From assembly GCA_039915945.1 (NCBI GenBank), contig JBDSMH010000093.1:61661-125660 (forward strand): a DNA stretch of 64,000 nt, given 5' to 3'. Shown here in pieces: positions 24,383-34,915 of this stretch. This DNA comes from DATLFA01 sp039915945. GTDB taxonomy: Bacteria; Actinomycetota; Acidimicrobiia; Acidimicrobiales; WLNW01. A program made the position numbers and the translations under genes. Position 1 is the stretch's first letter. Each line of letters opens with the position of its first letter. The notes beneath the pieces were generated by a model, which worked only from the letters and a program-made list of their open reading frames with translations, did not search any database and was not told the DNA's origin.

Positions 24383-26341
24383 ATGCGCGTGCACCTGCGG
24401 ATCGCCACGGTCGCCGCTCTCACTCTCGGCGTCGGCCTCGGTGCCTGTTCCAAGGACGACCCGGGTGCGGCGCCCCTCGGGGGTCTCGGCAGCTTGCAGT
24501 TCGCGGCCCGGCTGAAGCCCGCCGCCAACTGCGACTCGTTGCTCGATCATCTGCGCGACGAAGCCGCGGCCCACGTGGGGGCCTACGGCCTCAACGGCGG
24601 CCCCGTCATGATGTTCGACGCGATGGGCTCGAGCGCCGGCGGCCGCGCGGTCGCCCCCTCCGCGGCACCCGAGTCGAAGAGCACCGCGGGCGACGCGGCA
24701 ACGGATCAAAGCTTTTCGAACACGAACGTGCAAGAGATCGGCATCGACGAGCCCGACTTGGTCAAGACCGACGGGTCGCGCATCTTGGTCGTAGCCAACG
24801 GTGCGTTCCATGTCGTCGATCTGACCGGTGCGAAACCAACCCTCATCGGCACGATCGATCTCGGCGACGACAACTTCCAGCCGACAGAGATTCTCGTCTC
24901 GGGCAACCGGGTTCTCGTGTTCGGCACCAGCTTCGGGTTCCGCGGCCGGCCGATCCCCGCGACCGGCAAAGTCGCCGGTGGCATCGCCGCCGACATCGCC
25001 CCGGATTCGGGACGCCAATCGTCGACGATCACCGAACTCGACTTGTCGACCCCGACCACGCCACGCGTCGTCAAGCGCCTGCAAGTCGAAGGTGACTACC
25101 TCACGGCGCGCCAGATCGGCACGGTCGCCCGCGTGGTCGTGCGTTCGTATCCGCAAGAGCTGCCGTTCGTGTATCCGCAGAACGAGGCCGGCGAAGCGCG
25201 CGCCAAGGAACTGAACCAACAAACGGTTCGCGAGTCGAAGCTCGAGGACTGGCTGCCGCTGTACCGCCTCGAAGACAGCGCGGGCAAGCAGCTGCAACAA
25301 GGCCAACTCGCGCAGTGCACCAACGTCGACATGCCGACCGAATTCGCCGGTTTCGGCACGCTGTCGGTGCTCACCTTCGACCTCACGAAGACCATCGGTA
25401 ACGGTGACGCGGTGTCGATCCTCAGCAATGGCGACACGGTCTACGCGTCGGACAAGAACCTCTACGTCGCGACGACGAGCTACATCGCGCCCGACGAGCA
25501 ACAGACCAGGGACTTCGCTGCGGACTACTCGACGTCGATCCACTCGTTCGACATCAGTGGCAGCAAACCCGCCAGCTACAACGCGTCGGGCACCGTGCCG
25601 GGACATCTGCTCAACCAGTTCTCGATGTCCGAATACGACGGCCACCTACGCGCCGCGACCACCAACGGTGCACCGTGGGGCGCAGGAACGGACAGCACCA
25701 TCACCGTGCTCGAGCGCGACGGCGACCGTCTCGATCGCGTCGGCCAGGTGAGCGGCATGGGCAAGGGCGAGCGCATCTACTCCGTGCGTTACGTCGGTGC
25801 GACGGCCTACGTCGTCACGTTCCGCCAGACCGATCCCTTCTACACGGTCGACCTGTCGAACCCGACGGCCCCGCGGGTCGTCGGTGAGCTCAAGATCCCC
25901 GGCTACTCGGGCTACCTGCATCCGATCGGCACCAAGTACGTGCTCGGTATCGGCCAAGACGCCAACGCGCAGGGCCGGGTGTCAGGGACGAAGGTCTCGC
26001 TGTTCGACGTGAGTGATCTCGCGAACCCGACCGAGATCGCAACGTGGAAGCAGTCCAACAGCAACTCGCAGGCCGAGTACGACCATCACGCGTTCCTCTA
26101 TTGGGACGAACGCAAGATCGCCGTGCTGCCCGTCTACGGCAACAACGGCAGCAACACCGCCGTCATCTTGTCGATCGATCCGCAAAAGGGCATCGCCGAA
26201 GTCGGCCGCATCAGCCATACGCAGGACTCGCCCATCGTGCGCTCACTCGTTGCCGCCGACCAACTCTGGACCGTCTCGAACGAGCGCCTGCAAGCCAACT
26301 CGTTCACCGACCTCGCCGTCACCACCCGCATCGACCTCTGA
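24383..26341 (+). CDS. Secreted lipoprotein with C-terminal beta-propeller domain
   Basis: 652 residues. Signal peptide with lipobox LGAC (Cys about 22). After an Ala/Ser-rich region, NTNVQEIGIDEPDLVKTDGSRILVVANGAFHVVDL opens the Beta_propel domain (Pfam-type family of secreted proteins), and repeated blade strands run to the end (TITELDLSTPTTPRVVKRLQVEGDYLTARQIG, YTVDLSNPTAPRVVGELKIPGYSGYLHPIG, VSLFDVSDLANPTEIATWKQ). ATG at 24383 is preceded by GGAGG. Role unknown; likely a protein-binding propeller on the outer face of the membrane. Converges on leuA across a strong hairpin. Confidence 0.88.
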   Translation: MRVHLRIATVAALTLGVGLGACSKDDPGAAPLGGLGSLQFAARLKPAANCDSLLDHLRDEAAAHVGAYGLNGGPVMMFDAMGSSAGGRAVAPSAAPESKSTAGDAATDQSFSNTNVQEIGIDEPDLVKTDGSRILVVANGAFHVVDLTGAKPTLIGTIDLGDDNFQPTEILVSGNRVLVFGTSFGFRGRPIPATGKVAGGIAADIAPDSGRQSSTITELDLSTPTTPRVVKRLQVEGDYLTARQIGTVARVVVRSYPQELPFVYPQNEAGEARAKELNQQTVRESKLEDWLPLYRLEDSAGKQLQQGQLAQCTNVDMPTEFAGFGTLSVLTFDLTKTIGNGDAVSILSNGDTVYASDKNLYVATTSYIAPDEQQTRDFAADYSTSIHSFDISGSKPASYNASGTVPGHLLNQFSMSEYDGHLRAATTNGAPWGAGTDSTITVLERDGDRLDRVGQVSGMGKGERIYSVRYVGATAYVVTFRQTDPFYTVDLSNPTAPRVVGELKIPGYSGYLHPIGTKYVLGIGQDANAQGRVSGTKVSLFDVSDLANPTEIATWKQSNSNSQAEYDHHAFLYWDERKIAVLPVYGNNGSNTAVILSIDPQKGIAEVGRISHTQDSPIVRSLVAADQLWTVSNERLQANSFTDLAVTTRIDL

Positions 26342-26350
26342 CGCCCCGTT

Positions 26351-26393
26351 CTCGCTGTCGAACGTGGAGATATGTTCCACGTTCGACAGCGAG
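26351..26393. terminator. Bidirectional hairpin between beta-propeller gene and leuA
   Basis: Perfect 18-bp inverted repeat (arms 26351-26368 and 26376-26393, arm CTCGCTGTCGAACGTGGA, loop of seven). It lies between two convergent genes and has no T-run on either side. The arm is closely related to the hairpin at 49392. Confidence 0.8.
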
Positions 26394-26411
26394 TTCGGCA
26401 GTTCGCGAGCG

Positions 26412-27986
<1,575 letters not shown>

Positions 27987-28037
27987 CTCATGTCCCTTTT
28001 CTCGAACGGCTCTCTCGTGTGTTTGGCCCCAATAACG

Positions 28038-28071
28038 CAAAAACCCCCTGGGCCGACACGGCGCAGGAGGT
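28038..28071 (-). terminator. Attenuator terminator before leuA
   Basis: Minus strand: CCTCCTG pairs with CAGGGGG (one G-T pair), with an inner CCG/CGG, followed by TTTTTGCG. It lies between the leader peptide and leuA. Confidence 0.85.
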
Positions 28072-28075
28072 TACC

Positions 28076-28096
28076 GGCGAGCACTATGTGCTCGCC
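28076..28096 (-). promoter_or_regulatory. Pause hairpin of the leuA attenuator
   Basis: Perfect 9-bp inverted repeat GGCGAGCAC/GTGCTCGCC with a three-base loop, one base after the leader stop codon. Occupies the 1:2 position of a leucine attenuator. Confidence 0.75.
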
Positions 28097-28097
28097 G

Positions 28098-28139
28098 TTA
28101 CGTAAGAAGGAGGCTCGACAGCCGAGTTACCTGATGCAT
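28098..28139 (-). CDS. Leucine leader peptide MHQVTRLSSLLLT
   Basis: A 13-codon frame from ATG 28139 to TAA with four Leu codons (CTG, then CTC CTT CTT in a row) just before the hairpin. With the downstream terminator this forms a leuA attenuator controlled by leucyl-tRNA supply, as described in other actinobacteria. Only nine bases separate the possible -10 box TAGAGT from the ATG and no Shine-Dalgarno is seen, so a leaderless transcript is likely. Confidence 0.8.
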   Translation of the reverse strand: MHQVTRLSSLLLT

Positions 28140-28148
28140 TAATTTGGG

Positions 28149-28179
28149 ACTCTAGCCCAACTCTGCGCCGTTCCCGCAA
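28149..28179 (-). promoter_or_regulatory. Predicted leuA promoter
   Basis: Minus strand: TTGCGG at 28179-28174, then TAGAGT at 28154-28149 (spacer 19, longer than ideal). The placement just ahead of the leader ATG is the main support. The remaining 28180-28319 of this 333-base interval between leuA and the next gene shows no coding frame or clear structure on either strand. Confidence 0.45.
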
Positions 28180-28319
28180 CGATGTTCAGAATTTTGCGGA
28201 AGCGAAGCCAAGTGGCCCGAGCGGCCTTGCGAACGGTTCGGGGCGGCGGGGCGCCGGGTAGCGTGTCTCCTCACCGGTCCGGGCGCTGCCGCCGTAGGAA
28301 CCGCAAGAGGAGTACCACC

Positions 28320-28733
28320 ATGGCCCGCCGCGGCAAGAAGAAGTCACTGTTCCGCCGTATCCGACGTCTCCTGTTCCTGGCGTCGGCCGCCGGAGCGATC
28401 GTCCGCTTTGCCATGGCTCGGCGTCCCAAGCCGCAGTCGAGCGCGCCCAAGGCCCCGGAATGGACGCCCCTCAAGGCGGCGTCGACCTCGACTACAAAGA
28501 CCGACGCGACCACCGCAGCCCCGTCCGACACGGCGCCCGCAACTGCGGCGGCCGCCGAATGGATCCCACCGGTCGAGGGTGCCTGCCCGCTCAGCCATCC
28601 GGTGAAGGGCAACGTCAACAGCGGCATCTATCACGTGCCCGGCGGCCGGTTCTACGACTCCACCGTGCCCGAGCGTTGCTACCGGGACGAGTCGGCGGCC
28701 GAGGCCGACGGCCTGCGGGCGTCCAAACGCTGA
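28320..28733 (+). CDS. Basic membrane-anchored protein with sunset-like C-terminal motif
   Basis: 137 residues. Starts MARRGKKKSLFRRIRRLLFLASAAGAIVRFAMARRPK, a very basic head with one short hydrophobic stretch, then an Ala/Thr/Pro linker (about 45-80) and a compact C-terminal motif: ACPLSHPVKGNVNSGIYHVPGG, then FYDSTVPERCYRDESAAEADGLRASKR. That ending matches the small domain NCBI calls sunset (I-Y-H-x-P-G-G, Y-x-x-T-x-P-E-x-C-F/Y, then A-x-G-x-R-x-S). ATG at 28320 has AAGAGGAG upstream. Divergent from leuA. Function unknown. Confidence 0.8.
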   Translation: MARRGKKKSLFRRIRRLLFLASAAGAIVRFAMARRPKPQSSAPKAPEWTPLKAASTSTTKTDATTAAPSDTAPATAAAAEWIPPVEGACPLSHPVKGNVNSGIYHVPGGRFYDSTVPERCYRDESAAEADGLRASKR

Positions 28734-28735
28734 CC

Positions 28736-28780
28736 GGGCCCGAGCGGCCGTTAGAGCGGGCAGCCGCGGCCCGAGCGGCC
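28736..28780. repeat. GGGCCCGAGCGGCC repeat, two copies
   Basis: Copy 1 at 28736-28749 is exact; copy 2 at 28767-28780 differs at the first base. Each is followed by a TnAGAGCG-type stretch. They begin three bases after the stop of the small basic protein and lie in the gap before the convergent serA. GGGCC pairs with GGCCC to make a small hairpin. Confidence 0.85.
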
Positions 28781-28803
28781 CTCAGAGCGCGAAGCCGGGC
28801 CCG

Positions 28804-30372
28804 CTACGCCAGACCGATGGCGTTGACGGACAAGATGCCCTTGTGCCCAGCGATCTCGGCTTGCACTTCGGCCGACGCACGGACGTCGGTACCGATCACG
28901 ATCATCGCGGGCACACCATCGGCCGAACGCCCGAGGTGCATGTCGCCAATGTTGATGCGGTGTTGGCCGAGCACCGTGCCGACGAAGCCGACCATGCCCG
29001 GTTGATCGGAGTTGCGCACGACCAACATGTGATCGGCGGGCGGCACGTCGACCGAGTGATCGTCGATCGACACGATGCGGTGATCGCCGCGCACCCCCAC
29101 GAGCGTGCCCCCGAGTGTGTGCCCACCGCCGCGCACCGTGATGCAGTTGACGAAATCTTTGGCTACCGGATTGTTGGACGACTTGATCGTGATGCCACGA
29201 TCGCGCGCGATGTTGGTGGCGTTGACGTAGGAGACGGGCTCGTCACTCACGTAGGCGAGCATGCCTTTGGTCAACGAGAGCGCGGTGAGCTTGTTGTCGT
29301 AGCCGCCGATGTCGCCTTGGAACTCGATCTCGATCGTGTCGGGCAACGTGTCGCACAGAGAGGCGAACAGCCGGCCCAGATTTTCGGCCAACGGCAGGAA
29401 CGGTCGCACGGTTTCGCTGACGGCACTGGCGTCGACGTTGACCGCGAACGGGACGAAGTCGCCGGCGAGGGCCAGCAACACTTGCTCGGCGATGGTGTCG
29501 CCCGCCTTGTCCTGCGCTTCGGCGGTGCTGGCACCGAGGTGCGGCGTGACCACCACGGATTCGAGCGCGAACAGTGGCGACTCGGTCATGGGCTCTTTGT
29601 TGAACACGTCGAGCGCAGCACCGGCGATGCGCCCTTCGCGAATCGCATCGGCGAGTGCCTCTTCGTCGACGATGCCACCGCGGGCGACATTGACGACACG
29701 CAACGACGGCTTGGCCTTCTTCAAAAGGTCGGCGTTGAGCAGGCCTACGGTCTGCGGCGTCTTCGCCACGTGGATGGTGATGAAGTCGCTCTGTTCGACG
29801 AGCGTGTCGAGGTCGACGAGGTCGACCGACAGCTGACGGGCGCGCTCGGCGGAGACGTACGGATCGAACGCGACGAGTCGCATGCCGAATGCCAGTGCTC
29901 GTTGCGCCACGAGCTTGCCGATGCGACCGAGGCCGATGATGCCGAGCGTCTTTTCGTAGAGCTCGACACCTTCCCACTTGGTGCGCTCCCACCGACCGGC
30001 GCGCAATGCGGAGTGCGCCTGCGGGACGTTGCGCGCTTGGGCGAGGATCAACGCCATCGTGTGCTCGGCCGCCGAGATCACGTTGGACTGTGGCGCGTTG
30101 ACGACCATCACACCGTGACGTGTGGCGGCCTCGACATCGACGTTGTCGAGACCGATGCCGGCGCGTCCGACGACCACCAACTCTTTGGCGTGGGCGAGCA
30201 CGTCGGGGGTGACCTGCGTGGCGGAGCGGATGATCAGTGCGTTGGCCGACCCGATCTCGTTCAGGAGCCCGTCAGCCGAGAGTCCCTCGCGGACCACTAC
30301 GTCGTGGCCGGCGTCACGCAGGCGTTGTAGGCCGGTGTCGGCGATCTTCTCGGTGACCAGGATGAGAGCCAT
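28804..30372 (-). CDS. serA: D-3-Phosphoglycerate dehydrogenase
   Basis: 522 residues, the long mycobacterial type. First step of serine synthesis. Substrate domain with GRAGIGLDNVDVEAATRHGVMVVNAP, Rossmann motif LGIIGLGRIGKLVAQRA near 145, NVARGGIVDEEAL with the catalytic Arg, and TPHLGASTAEAQDKAG with the catalytic His. Residues about 320-450 form the intervening domain of long SerA enzymes, and the end (HMLVVRNSDQPGMVGFVGTVLGQHRINIGDMHLGR) is an ACT domain for serine feedback. Starts 39 bases downstream of the S9 peptidase gene, but shared transcription is uncertain. serC lies 3 kb away. Confidence 0.95.
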   Translation of the reverse strand: MALILVTEKIADTGLQRLRDAGHDVVVREGLSADGLLNEIGSANALIIRSATQVTPDVLAHAKELVVVGRAGIGLDNVDVEAATRHGVMVVNAPQSNVISAAEHTMALILAQARNVPQAHSALRAGRWERTKWEGVELYEKTLGIIGLGRIGKLVAQRALAFGMRLVAFDPYVSAERARQLSVDLVDLDTLVEQSDFITIHVAKTPQTVGLLNADLLKKAKPSLRVVNVARGGIVDEEALADAIREGRIAGAALDVFNKEPMTESPLFALESVVVTPHLGASTAEAQDKAGDTIAEQVLLALAGDFVPFAVNVDASAVSETVRPFLPLAENLGRLFASLCDTLPDTIEIEFQGDIGGYDNKLTALSLTKGMLAYVSDEPVSYVNATNIARDRGITIKSSNNPVAKDFVNCITVRGGGHTLGGTLVGVRGDHRIVSIDDHSVDVPPADHMLVVRNSDQPGMVGFVGTVLGQHRINIGDMHLGRSADGVPAMIVIGTDVRASAEVQAEIAGHKGILSVNAIGLA

Positions 30373-30411
30373 AAGGCTCCAAGTCTGCCCGACGACTGCG
30401 CTCGACCAACC

Positions 30412-32346
30412 CTATTTAGGAGCGTTTTCGATGGTGACGGGGGCAACCGGGTCGCCGAGCACGAACCCGAAGACCTGCGAATAGAAATACGCCTCGGCTT
30501 CGAGTGCCCTGATGATGTTGGGACCTTGGCGAAACCCGTGGCCTTCACCGGCAAAGGTGAGATAGGCGTGCGTGAGTCCGCGTGCGGACAACGCATCGAC
30601 GATCATCTGCGCCTGATTCGGCGGCACGATCTCGTCGTCGAGTCCCTGCAACACGATCAGCGGCGTGGCCAAGTGTTCGAGGTGATGGATGGGACTGCGT
30701 GCGATGTAGACATCGCGCGCTTGTGGGTACGGGCCGATCAGTCGATCGAGATACCGGGACTCGAACTTGTGCGTGTCGCGCGCCAAGGCCTCGAGGTCCG
30801 CGACGCCGTAGTGACTGGCTCCGGCCGCGAACTCGCCCGGATGGAACGCGAGCGCGGCCAGAACGGTGAAGCCGCCCGCGCTGCCGCCGGTTATCGCGAC
30901 GCGCCTGCCGTCGACTGCACCATTGTCGACGAGTTGATGCACCGCTGCGATGCAGTCGTCGACATCCGCGATGCCCCACGCGCCCTCGAGCGCGCCGCGG
31001 TACCGGCGCCCATAGCCGGTGCTGCCGCGATAGTTGACGTCGACGACCGCAAACCCACGGCTGGTCCAGTAGCGCAGCCCCAGGCTGAGTCGAGTGCGGG
31101 CGGCACCGGTCGGGCCACCGTGCGCCATCACGATCAATGGCGGCTTCTCGCCCGCCGGTGCGACGTGTGTCGCGCTCGCCGGTGCGTAGAACAATGCGTG
31201 CGCGGTGGCCTCGCCCGACGCGAAGCTGATCGGCTCGGGTGGTGCCAGATACTGAGCATCGAGGCCGAGTTCGCGCGCGCGATGTACGCAGATGATGCCG
31301 GCGCTTTCGACCCGATACACGGCCGGTTCGCTGTCATAGGACGCACCGATGAACACGACCCGCCCGTCGACATCGCCCGCCAGTGCGTCGATCGACGTGA
31401 GACCGATCTTCGTCGAGACGTCGACGCCGCCGACGATCAACGAGTCACCAGCGGGTTCGCCGCGCACGTAGACGACGCGGCCGTCGCCGAGCAATAGATA
31501 CCGCGACTGACCGAATGCCCACGGCGGCGCGGCGATCTCGAATTCACCGACGACAACGGGATCAGTCGAACCATCGACACTCAGGCGGTAGAGGTTCCAC
31601 CAATTGTTGCGGTCAGAGCAGAAGTACAGCGAGCCATCTGGAGCCCACTCCGGTTGCACGATCGACTCGTCGTCGCCACCGGCCACGCAACGAGCGTTGA
31701 TGACGGCGCCGTCCGCAAAGTCGGCCACCCACAACTCGGTGCTGTCCCATGGCATGTCGGGATGATTCCACTGCACCCACGCCAGCTCTGCGCCATCAAC
31801 CGACAGTCGCGGCGACGAGTAGAAGTCGGCGCCGGTCGCCAACGTCGACGCGCTCCCCGATGCATCAGTGGCCACCGCCACGATTTCGTTCACCGGCTCT
31901 GCGCCGGGAGTGTGCCGCTCGCGCACGCACATGTACCACGCGCCATCGGGTGTGGTCCGTCCGTCGGCAAAGCGATCGGCGATCTCGTCGGTCGGCTCGG
32001 CCGTCAGCGCGGTCGCCGAGCCTGCGTGCGCGGACACGTCGATCTGCCACAGGCGTTGGTCGGCGAAGTTGCTGTAGATCAGCGTGCTGTCACGGATCGA
32101 CCACGCGCCACCGCCGTATTCGTGCACGCGGGTGCGCACGTTGTGGTCGGCCGGCGTGACGTCGGTGAGCTGACCGCCAGCGTCGCGGCGCACGATCACG
32201 GCGCGACCGCGCTCGGCCGGTCGCGCTTCGCACCAGTAGATCGAGCCGTCGGTGTCGATCGCGACGTCATCGATGCGCGCCGCGCCATCGACCAACATCG
32301 AGGCCGAGATCGGTGATGGCCACGAACCATATGCCGACTCGATCAT
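30412..32346 (-). CDS. S9-family serine peptidase (prolyl oligopeptidase type)
   Basis: 644 residues. N-terminal beta-propeller of about 380 residues (blades such as HEYGGGAWSIRDSTLIYSNFADQRLWQID and QPEWAPDGSLYFCSDRNNWWNLYRL) and a C-terminal hydrolase: VMAHGGPTGAARTRLSLGLRYWTSRGFAVVDVNYRGSTGYGRRYR, nucleophile GGSAGGF, acid in LQGLDDEIVPP, His in AGEGHGFR. Cleaves short peptides from the N-terminus; no signal peptide, so cytoplasmic. Start at ATG 32346 (MIESAYGSW), seven bases after the stop of the aminotransferase gene; a longer frame overlaps that gene. Confidence 0.92.
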   Translation of the reverse strand: MIESAYGSWPSPISASMLVDGAARIDDVAIDTDGSIYWCEARPAERGRAVIVRRDAGGQLTDVTPADHNVRTRVHEYGGGAWSIRDSTLIYSNFADQRLWQIDVSAHAGSATALTAEPTDEIADRFADGRTTPDGAWYMCVRERHTPGAEPVNEIVAVATDASGSASTLATGADFYSSPRLSVDGAELAWVQWNHPDMPWDSTELWVADFADGAVINARCVAGGDDESIVQPEWAPDGSLYFCSDRNNWWNLYRLSVDGSTDPVVVGEFEIAAPPWAFGQSRYLLLGDGRVVYVRGEPAGDSLIVGGVDVSTKIGLTSIDALAGDVDGRVVFIGASYDSEPAVYRVESAGIICVHRARELGLDAQYLAPPEPISFASGEATAHALFYAPASATHVAPAGEKPPLIVMAHGGPTGAARTRLSLGLRYWTSRGFAVVDVNYRGSTGYGRRYRGALEGAWGIADVDDCIAAVHQLVDNGAVDGRRVAITGGSAGGFTVLAALAFHPGEFAAGASHYGVADLEALARDTHKFESRYLDRLIGPYPQARDVYIARSPIHHLEHLATPLIVLQGLDDEIVPPNQAQMIVDALSARGLTHAYLTFAGEGHGFRQGPNIIRALEAEAYFYSQVFGFVLGDPVAPVTIENAPK

Positions 32347-32353
32347 GCGACGA

Positions 32354-33553
32354 CTACTTCCGGCCGATGAAGTCGGCGATGCGGGTGACACCCTCACCGA
32401 GCGCATCGTCGCCGAGCGCGAACGAGAAGCGGAAGTAGCCGGGCGCGCCGAACGCTTCGCCGGGTATGACGGCGACCTTGGCCTCGTCGAGGATGATGGT
32501 GGCGAGCTCGCCCGTGGACGTGGCCTTGCGGCCGTTGAAGGTGCGACCGAGCGTGCCTTCGAACGAAGGGAATGCGTAGAACGCGCCTTCGGGTTCTAGG
32601 CAGGTGACGCCGTCGATACCCGACAACAGCGCGTGCATCTTCTTGCGCCGGCGATCGAACGCGGCGCGCATCTCGGCGACCGCAGTCAGATCACCGGAGA
32701 CCGCGGCAAGCGCCGCCGCCTGCGCGACGTTGCAGACGTTGGACGTGCTGTGCGATTGCAGGTTGGTGGCGGCCTTGATCAGATCACTGGGCCCGATCAT
32801 CCAACCGACGCGCCAGCCCGTCATGGCATAGGTCTTGGCCACGCCGTTGAGGATCACGACGCGGTCGCCGAGCTCGGGCACGATTGTCGCGATCGACGAG
32901 AACTCGCGACCGTCGTAGACGAGATGTTCGTAGATCTCGTCGGTGATGACCCAGATGCCTTTGTCGGCGGCCCATCGGCCGATCTCGAGTGTCTGCTCTC
33001 GTGAGTAGACCGCGCCGGTGGGGTTGGACGGCGACACGAAGAGCAGCGCTTTGGTGCGCGGCGTGTACGCAGCCTCGAGTTGTTCGACGGTCACCTTGAA
33101 GCCTGATGCGATGTCCGTCGGGATCACCACTGATGTCGCGCCGGCGAGCGCGATGGGTTCGGGGTAGGTCGTCCAATACGGTGCCGGCAGCAACACCTCG
33201 TCGCCGGGGTTGAGCAGTGCCTCGAACGTGTTGTAGACGGCCTGCTTGCCGCCGTTGGTGACGAGGATGTTGGCCGCCGACGTGGCGTAGCCCGAGTCGC
33301 GGGCCGTCTTGGATGCGATCGCTTCGCGCAACTCGGGCAGCCCCGCGGCCGGCGTGTAGCGGTGGTACTTGGGGACACGGCAGGCGGCGACTGCGGCCTC
33401 GACGATGTGCGCGGGCGTGGGGAAGTCGGGCTCGCCCGCCCCGAAGCCGATCACCGGTTCACCGGCGGCCTGGAGCGCTTTGGCCTTGGCGTCGACGGCG
33501 AGCGTCGCGGATTCGGTGATGGCGCCGATTCGGCGCGAGATTCGTTCGGACAT
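32354..33553 (-). CDS. PLP-dependent aspartate aminotransferase, class I fold
   Basis: 399 residues. Family Ib aspartate aminotransferase features: VIGFGAGEPDFPTPAHIVEAA, NPTGAVYSREQTLEIGRWA, DEIYEHLVYDG and the PLP Lys in NGVAKTYAMTGWRVGW (about 238), with RFSFALGDDALGEGVTRI near the end for the substrate carboxylate Arg. Probably transfers amino groups between aspartate or glutamate and 2-oxoglutarate; prephenate or other acceptors are possible. ATG 33553 is used; ATG 33562 is an alternative, and neither has a clear Shine-Dalgarno. Divergent from serC. Confidence 0.9.
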   Translation of the reverse strand: MSERISRRIGAITESATLAVDAKAKALQAAGEPVIGFGAGEPDFPTPAHIVEAAVAACRVPKYHRYTPAAGLPELREAIASKTARDSGYATSAANILVTNGGKQAVYNTFEALLNPGDEVLLPAPYWTTYPEPIALAGATSVVIPTDIASGFKVTVEQLEAAYTPRTKALLFVSPSNPTGAVYSREQTLEIGRWAADKGIWVITDEIYEHLVYDGREFSSIATIVPELGDRVVILNGVAKTYAMTGWRVGWMIGPSDLIKAATNLQSHSTSNVCNVAQAAALAAVSGDLTAVAEMRAAFDRRRKKMHALLSGIDGVTCLEPEGAFYAFPSFEGTLGRTFNGRKATSTGELATIILDEAKVAVIPGEAFGAPGYFRFSFALGDDALGEGVTRIADFIGRK

Positions 33554-33676
33554 GGCGCGCATGTTTGCACGCGACTCCGCCCGATCACGAAGCAATTGCC
33601 GTCATTGCTGGTGACAACTGACGCAAATGACCAAAAAGGGGCGAGTCGGACGGCGGGGACCGGCCATAGTGGTGCA

Positions 33677-34810
33677 GTGACCACCACCCCCGCGATCACT
33701 ATCCCGGCCGACCTTCTCCCCCGCGACGGACGCTTCGGCTGCGGCCCCTCCAAGGTGCGGCAGGAGGCGATCGTCGACCTGCTCGGTGCCGCACCCACCT
33801 ACCTCGGCACGTCGCATCGCCAGCCGACCGTGCAATTCACCGTCGCCGCGTTGCGCAACGGCCTCCACGAGATGTTCGCCTTACCCGACGGGTACGAGGT
33901 CATGCTCGGCAACGGCGGATCCACCCTGTTCTGGGACGCCGCGTGCTTCTCGCTGATCGAACGCAAGAGCCAGCACCTGTCCTTCGGCGAGTTCTCGTCC
34001 AAGTTCGCCGCCGCCGTCAAGGCCACCCCCTTCCTCGAGGCCCCGCAGATCATCGAATCTCCGGCGGGCACGCGCCCTGACCTCGCGATCTCGGGTGAGA
34101 TCGACGTCTATGCGCTCACGCAAAATGAGACGTCGACCGGTGTCATGATGCCGCTCGAGCGGCCGGCCGGTGTCGCCGCCAACAAGTCACTCGTCGTGGT
34201 CGACGCGACGTCGGGGGCGGGCGGTTTGCGCTTTTACCCGCACAACGTCGACGTCTACTACTTCGCCCCGCAAAAGTGCTTCGCCAGTGACGGCGGCCTC
34301 TGGGTGGCTGCAGTGTCGCCGGCCGCGGTCGAGCGCATCGAACGCATCGCACAATCGGGCCGCTGGATTCCCGCGATCCTCGATCTCGATCAAGCGCTAC
34401 AGAACTCACGCAAGGACCAGACGCTCAACACCCCCGCGTTGGCGACACTCTTCTTGATGGTCCACCAGATCGACTGGATCAACAGCAACGGGGGCCTGTC
34501 CTGGGCCGCCGGTCGCTGCGATCGCTCGGCCGAGCACGTCTATTCGTGGGCCGAAGCCAGTGACTACGCCACCCCGTTCGTCACCACGGCGGCCGATCGT
34601 TCGCACGTCGTCGCCACCATCGACCTCGACGCATCGATCAGTGCCGACACGGTGGCCAAAGTGCTGCGCAAGAACGGCGTGGTCGATACCGAGTCCTACC
34701 GCAAGCTGGGCCGCAACCAGTTGCGCGTCGCGCTCTTCCCCGCCATCGACCCCGAAGATGTCCTGGCCCTGACCCAGTGCATCGACCACGTGGTCGCCGC
34801 CTTGTCGTAG
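33677..34810 (+). CDS. serC: Phosphoserine aminotransferase (mycobacterial type)
   Basis: 377 residues. Second step of serine synthesis. Starts VTTTPAITIPADLLPRDGRFGCGPSKVRQEAIVDLLG, then TSHRQPTVQFTVAALRNGLHEMF, NGGSTLFWDAACF, and the PLP Lys in DVYYFAPQKCFASDGGLW; the end FPAIDPEDVLALTQCIDHVV is typical. GTG at 33677 is supported by the mycobacterial N-terminus (MADQLTPHLEIP-type); in-frame codons further upstream belong to the divergent aminotransferase region. A CATAGT about eight bases upstream could be a -10 box and the transcript may be leaderless. Complements serA upstream. Confidence 0.94.
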   Translation: MTTTPAITIPADLLPRDGRFGCGPSKVRQEAIVDLLGAAPTYLGTSHRQPTVQFTVAALRNGLHEMFALPDGYEVMLGNGGSTLFWDAACFSLIERKSQHLSFGEFSSKFAAAVKATPFLEAPQIIESPAGTRPDLAISGEIDVYALTQNETSTGVMMPLERPAGVAANKSLVVVDATSGAGGLRFYPHNVDVYYFAPQKCFASDGGLWVAAVSPAAVERIERIAQSGRWIPAILDLDQALQNSRKDQTLNTPALATLFLMVHQIDWINSNGGLSWAAGRCDRSAEHVYSWAEASDYATPFVTTAADRSHVVATIDLDASISADTVAKVLRKNGVVDTESYRKLGRNQLRVALFPAIDPEDVLALTQCIDHVVAALS

Positions 34811-34813
34811 TTC

Positions 34814-34851
34814 TCGCCGGGGCGGCGCCGTGCTTTCGCCGGGGCGGCGCC
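34814..34851. repeat. Two direct copies of TCGCCGGGGCGGCGCC
   Basis: Identical 16-base copies at 34814-34829 and 34836-34851 (period 22), starting three bases after the serC stop. Each contains GGCGCC. It may act as a weak terminator structure; no T-run follows. Confidence 0.8.
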
Positions 34852-34915
34852 CGGATCCGATTGAGAATCACACGTCCGATGCCACGCCTAGCCAGCGCAC
34901 GCTCAAGCCGGGGCG

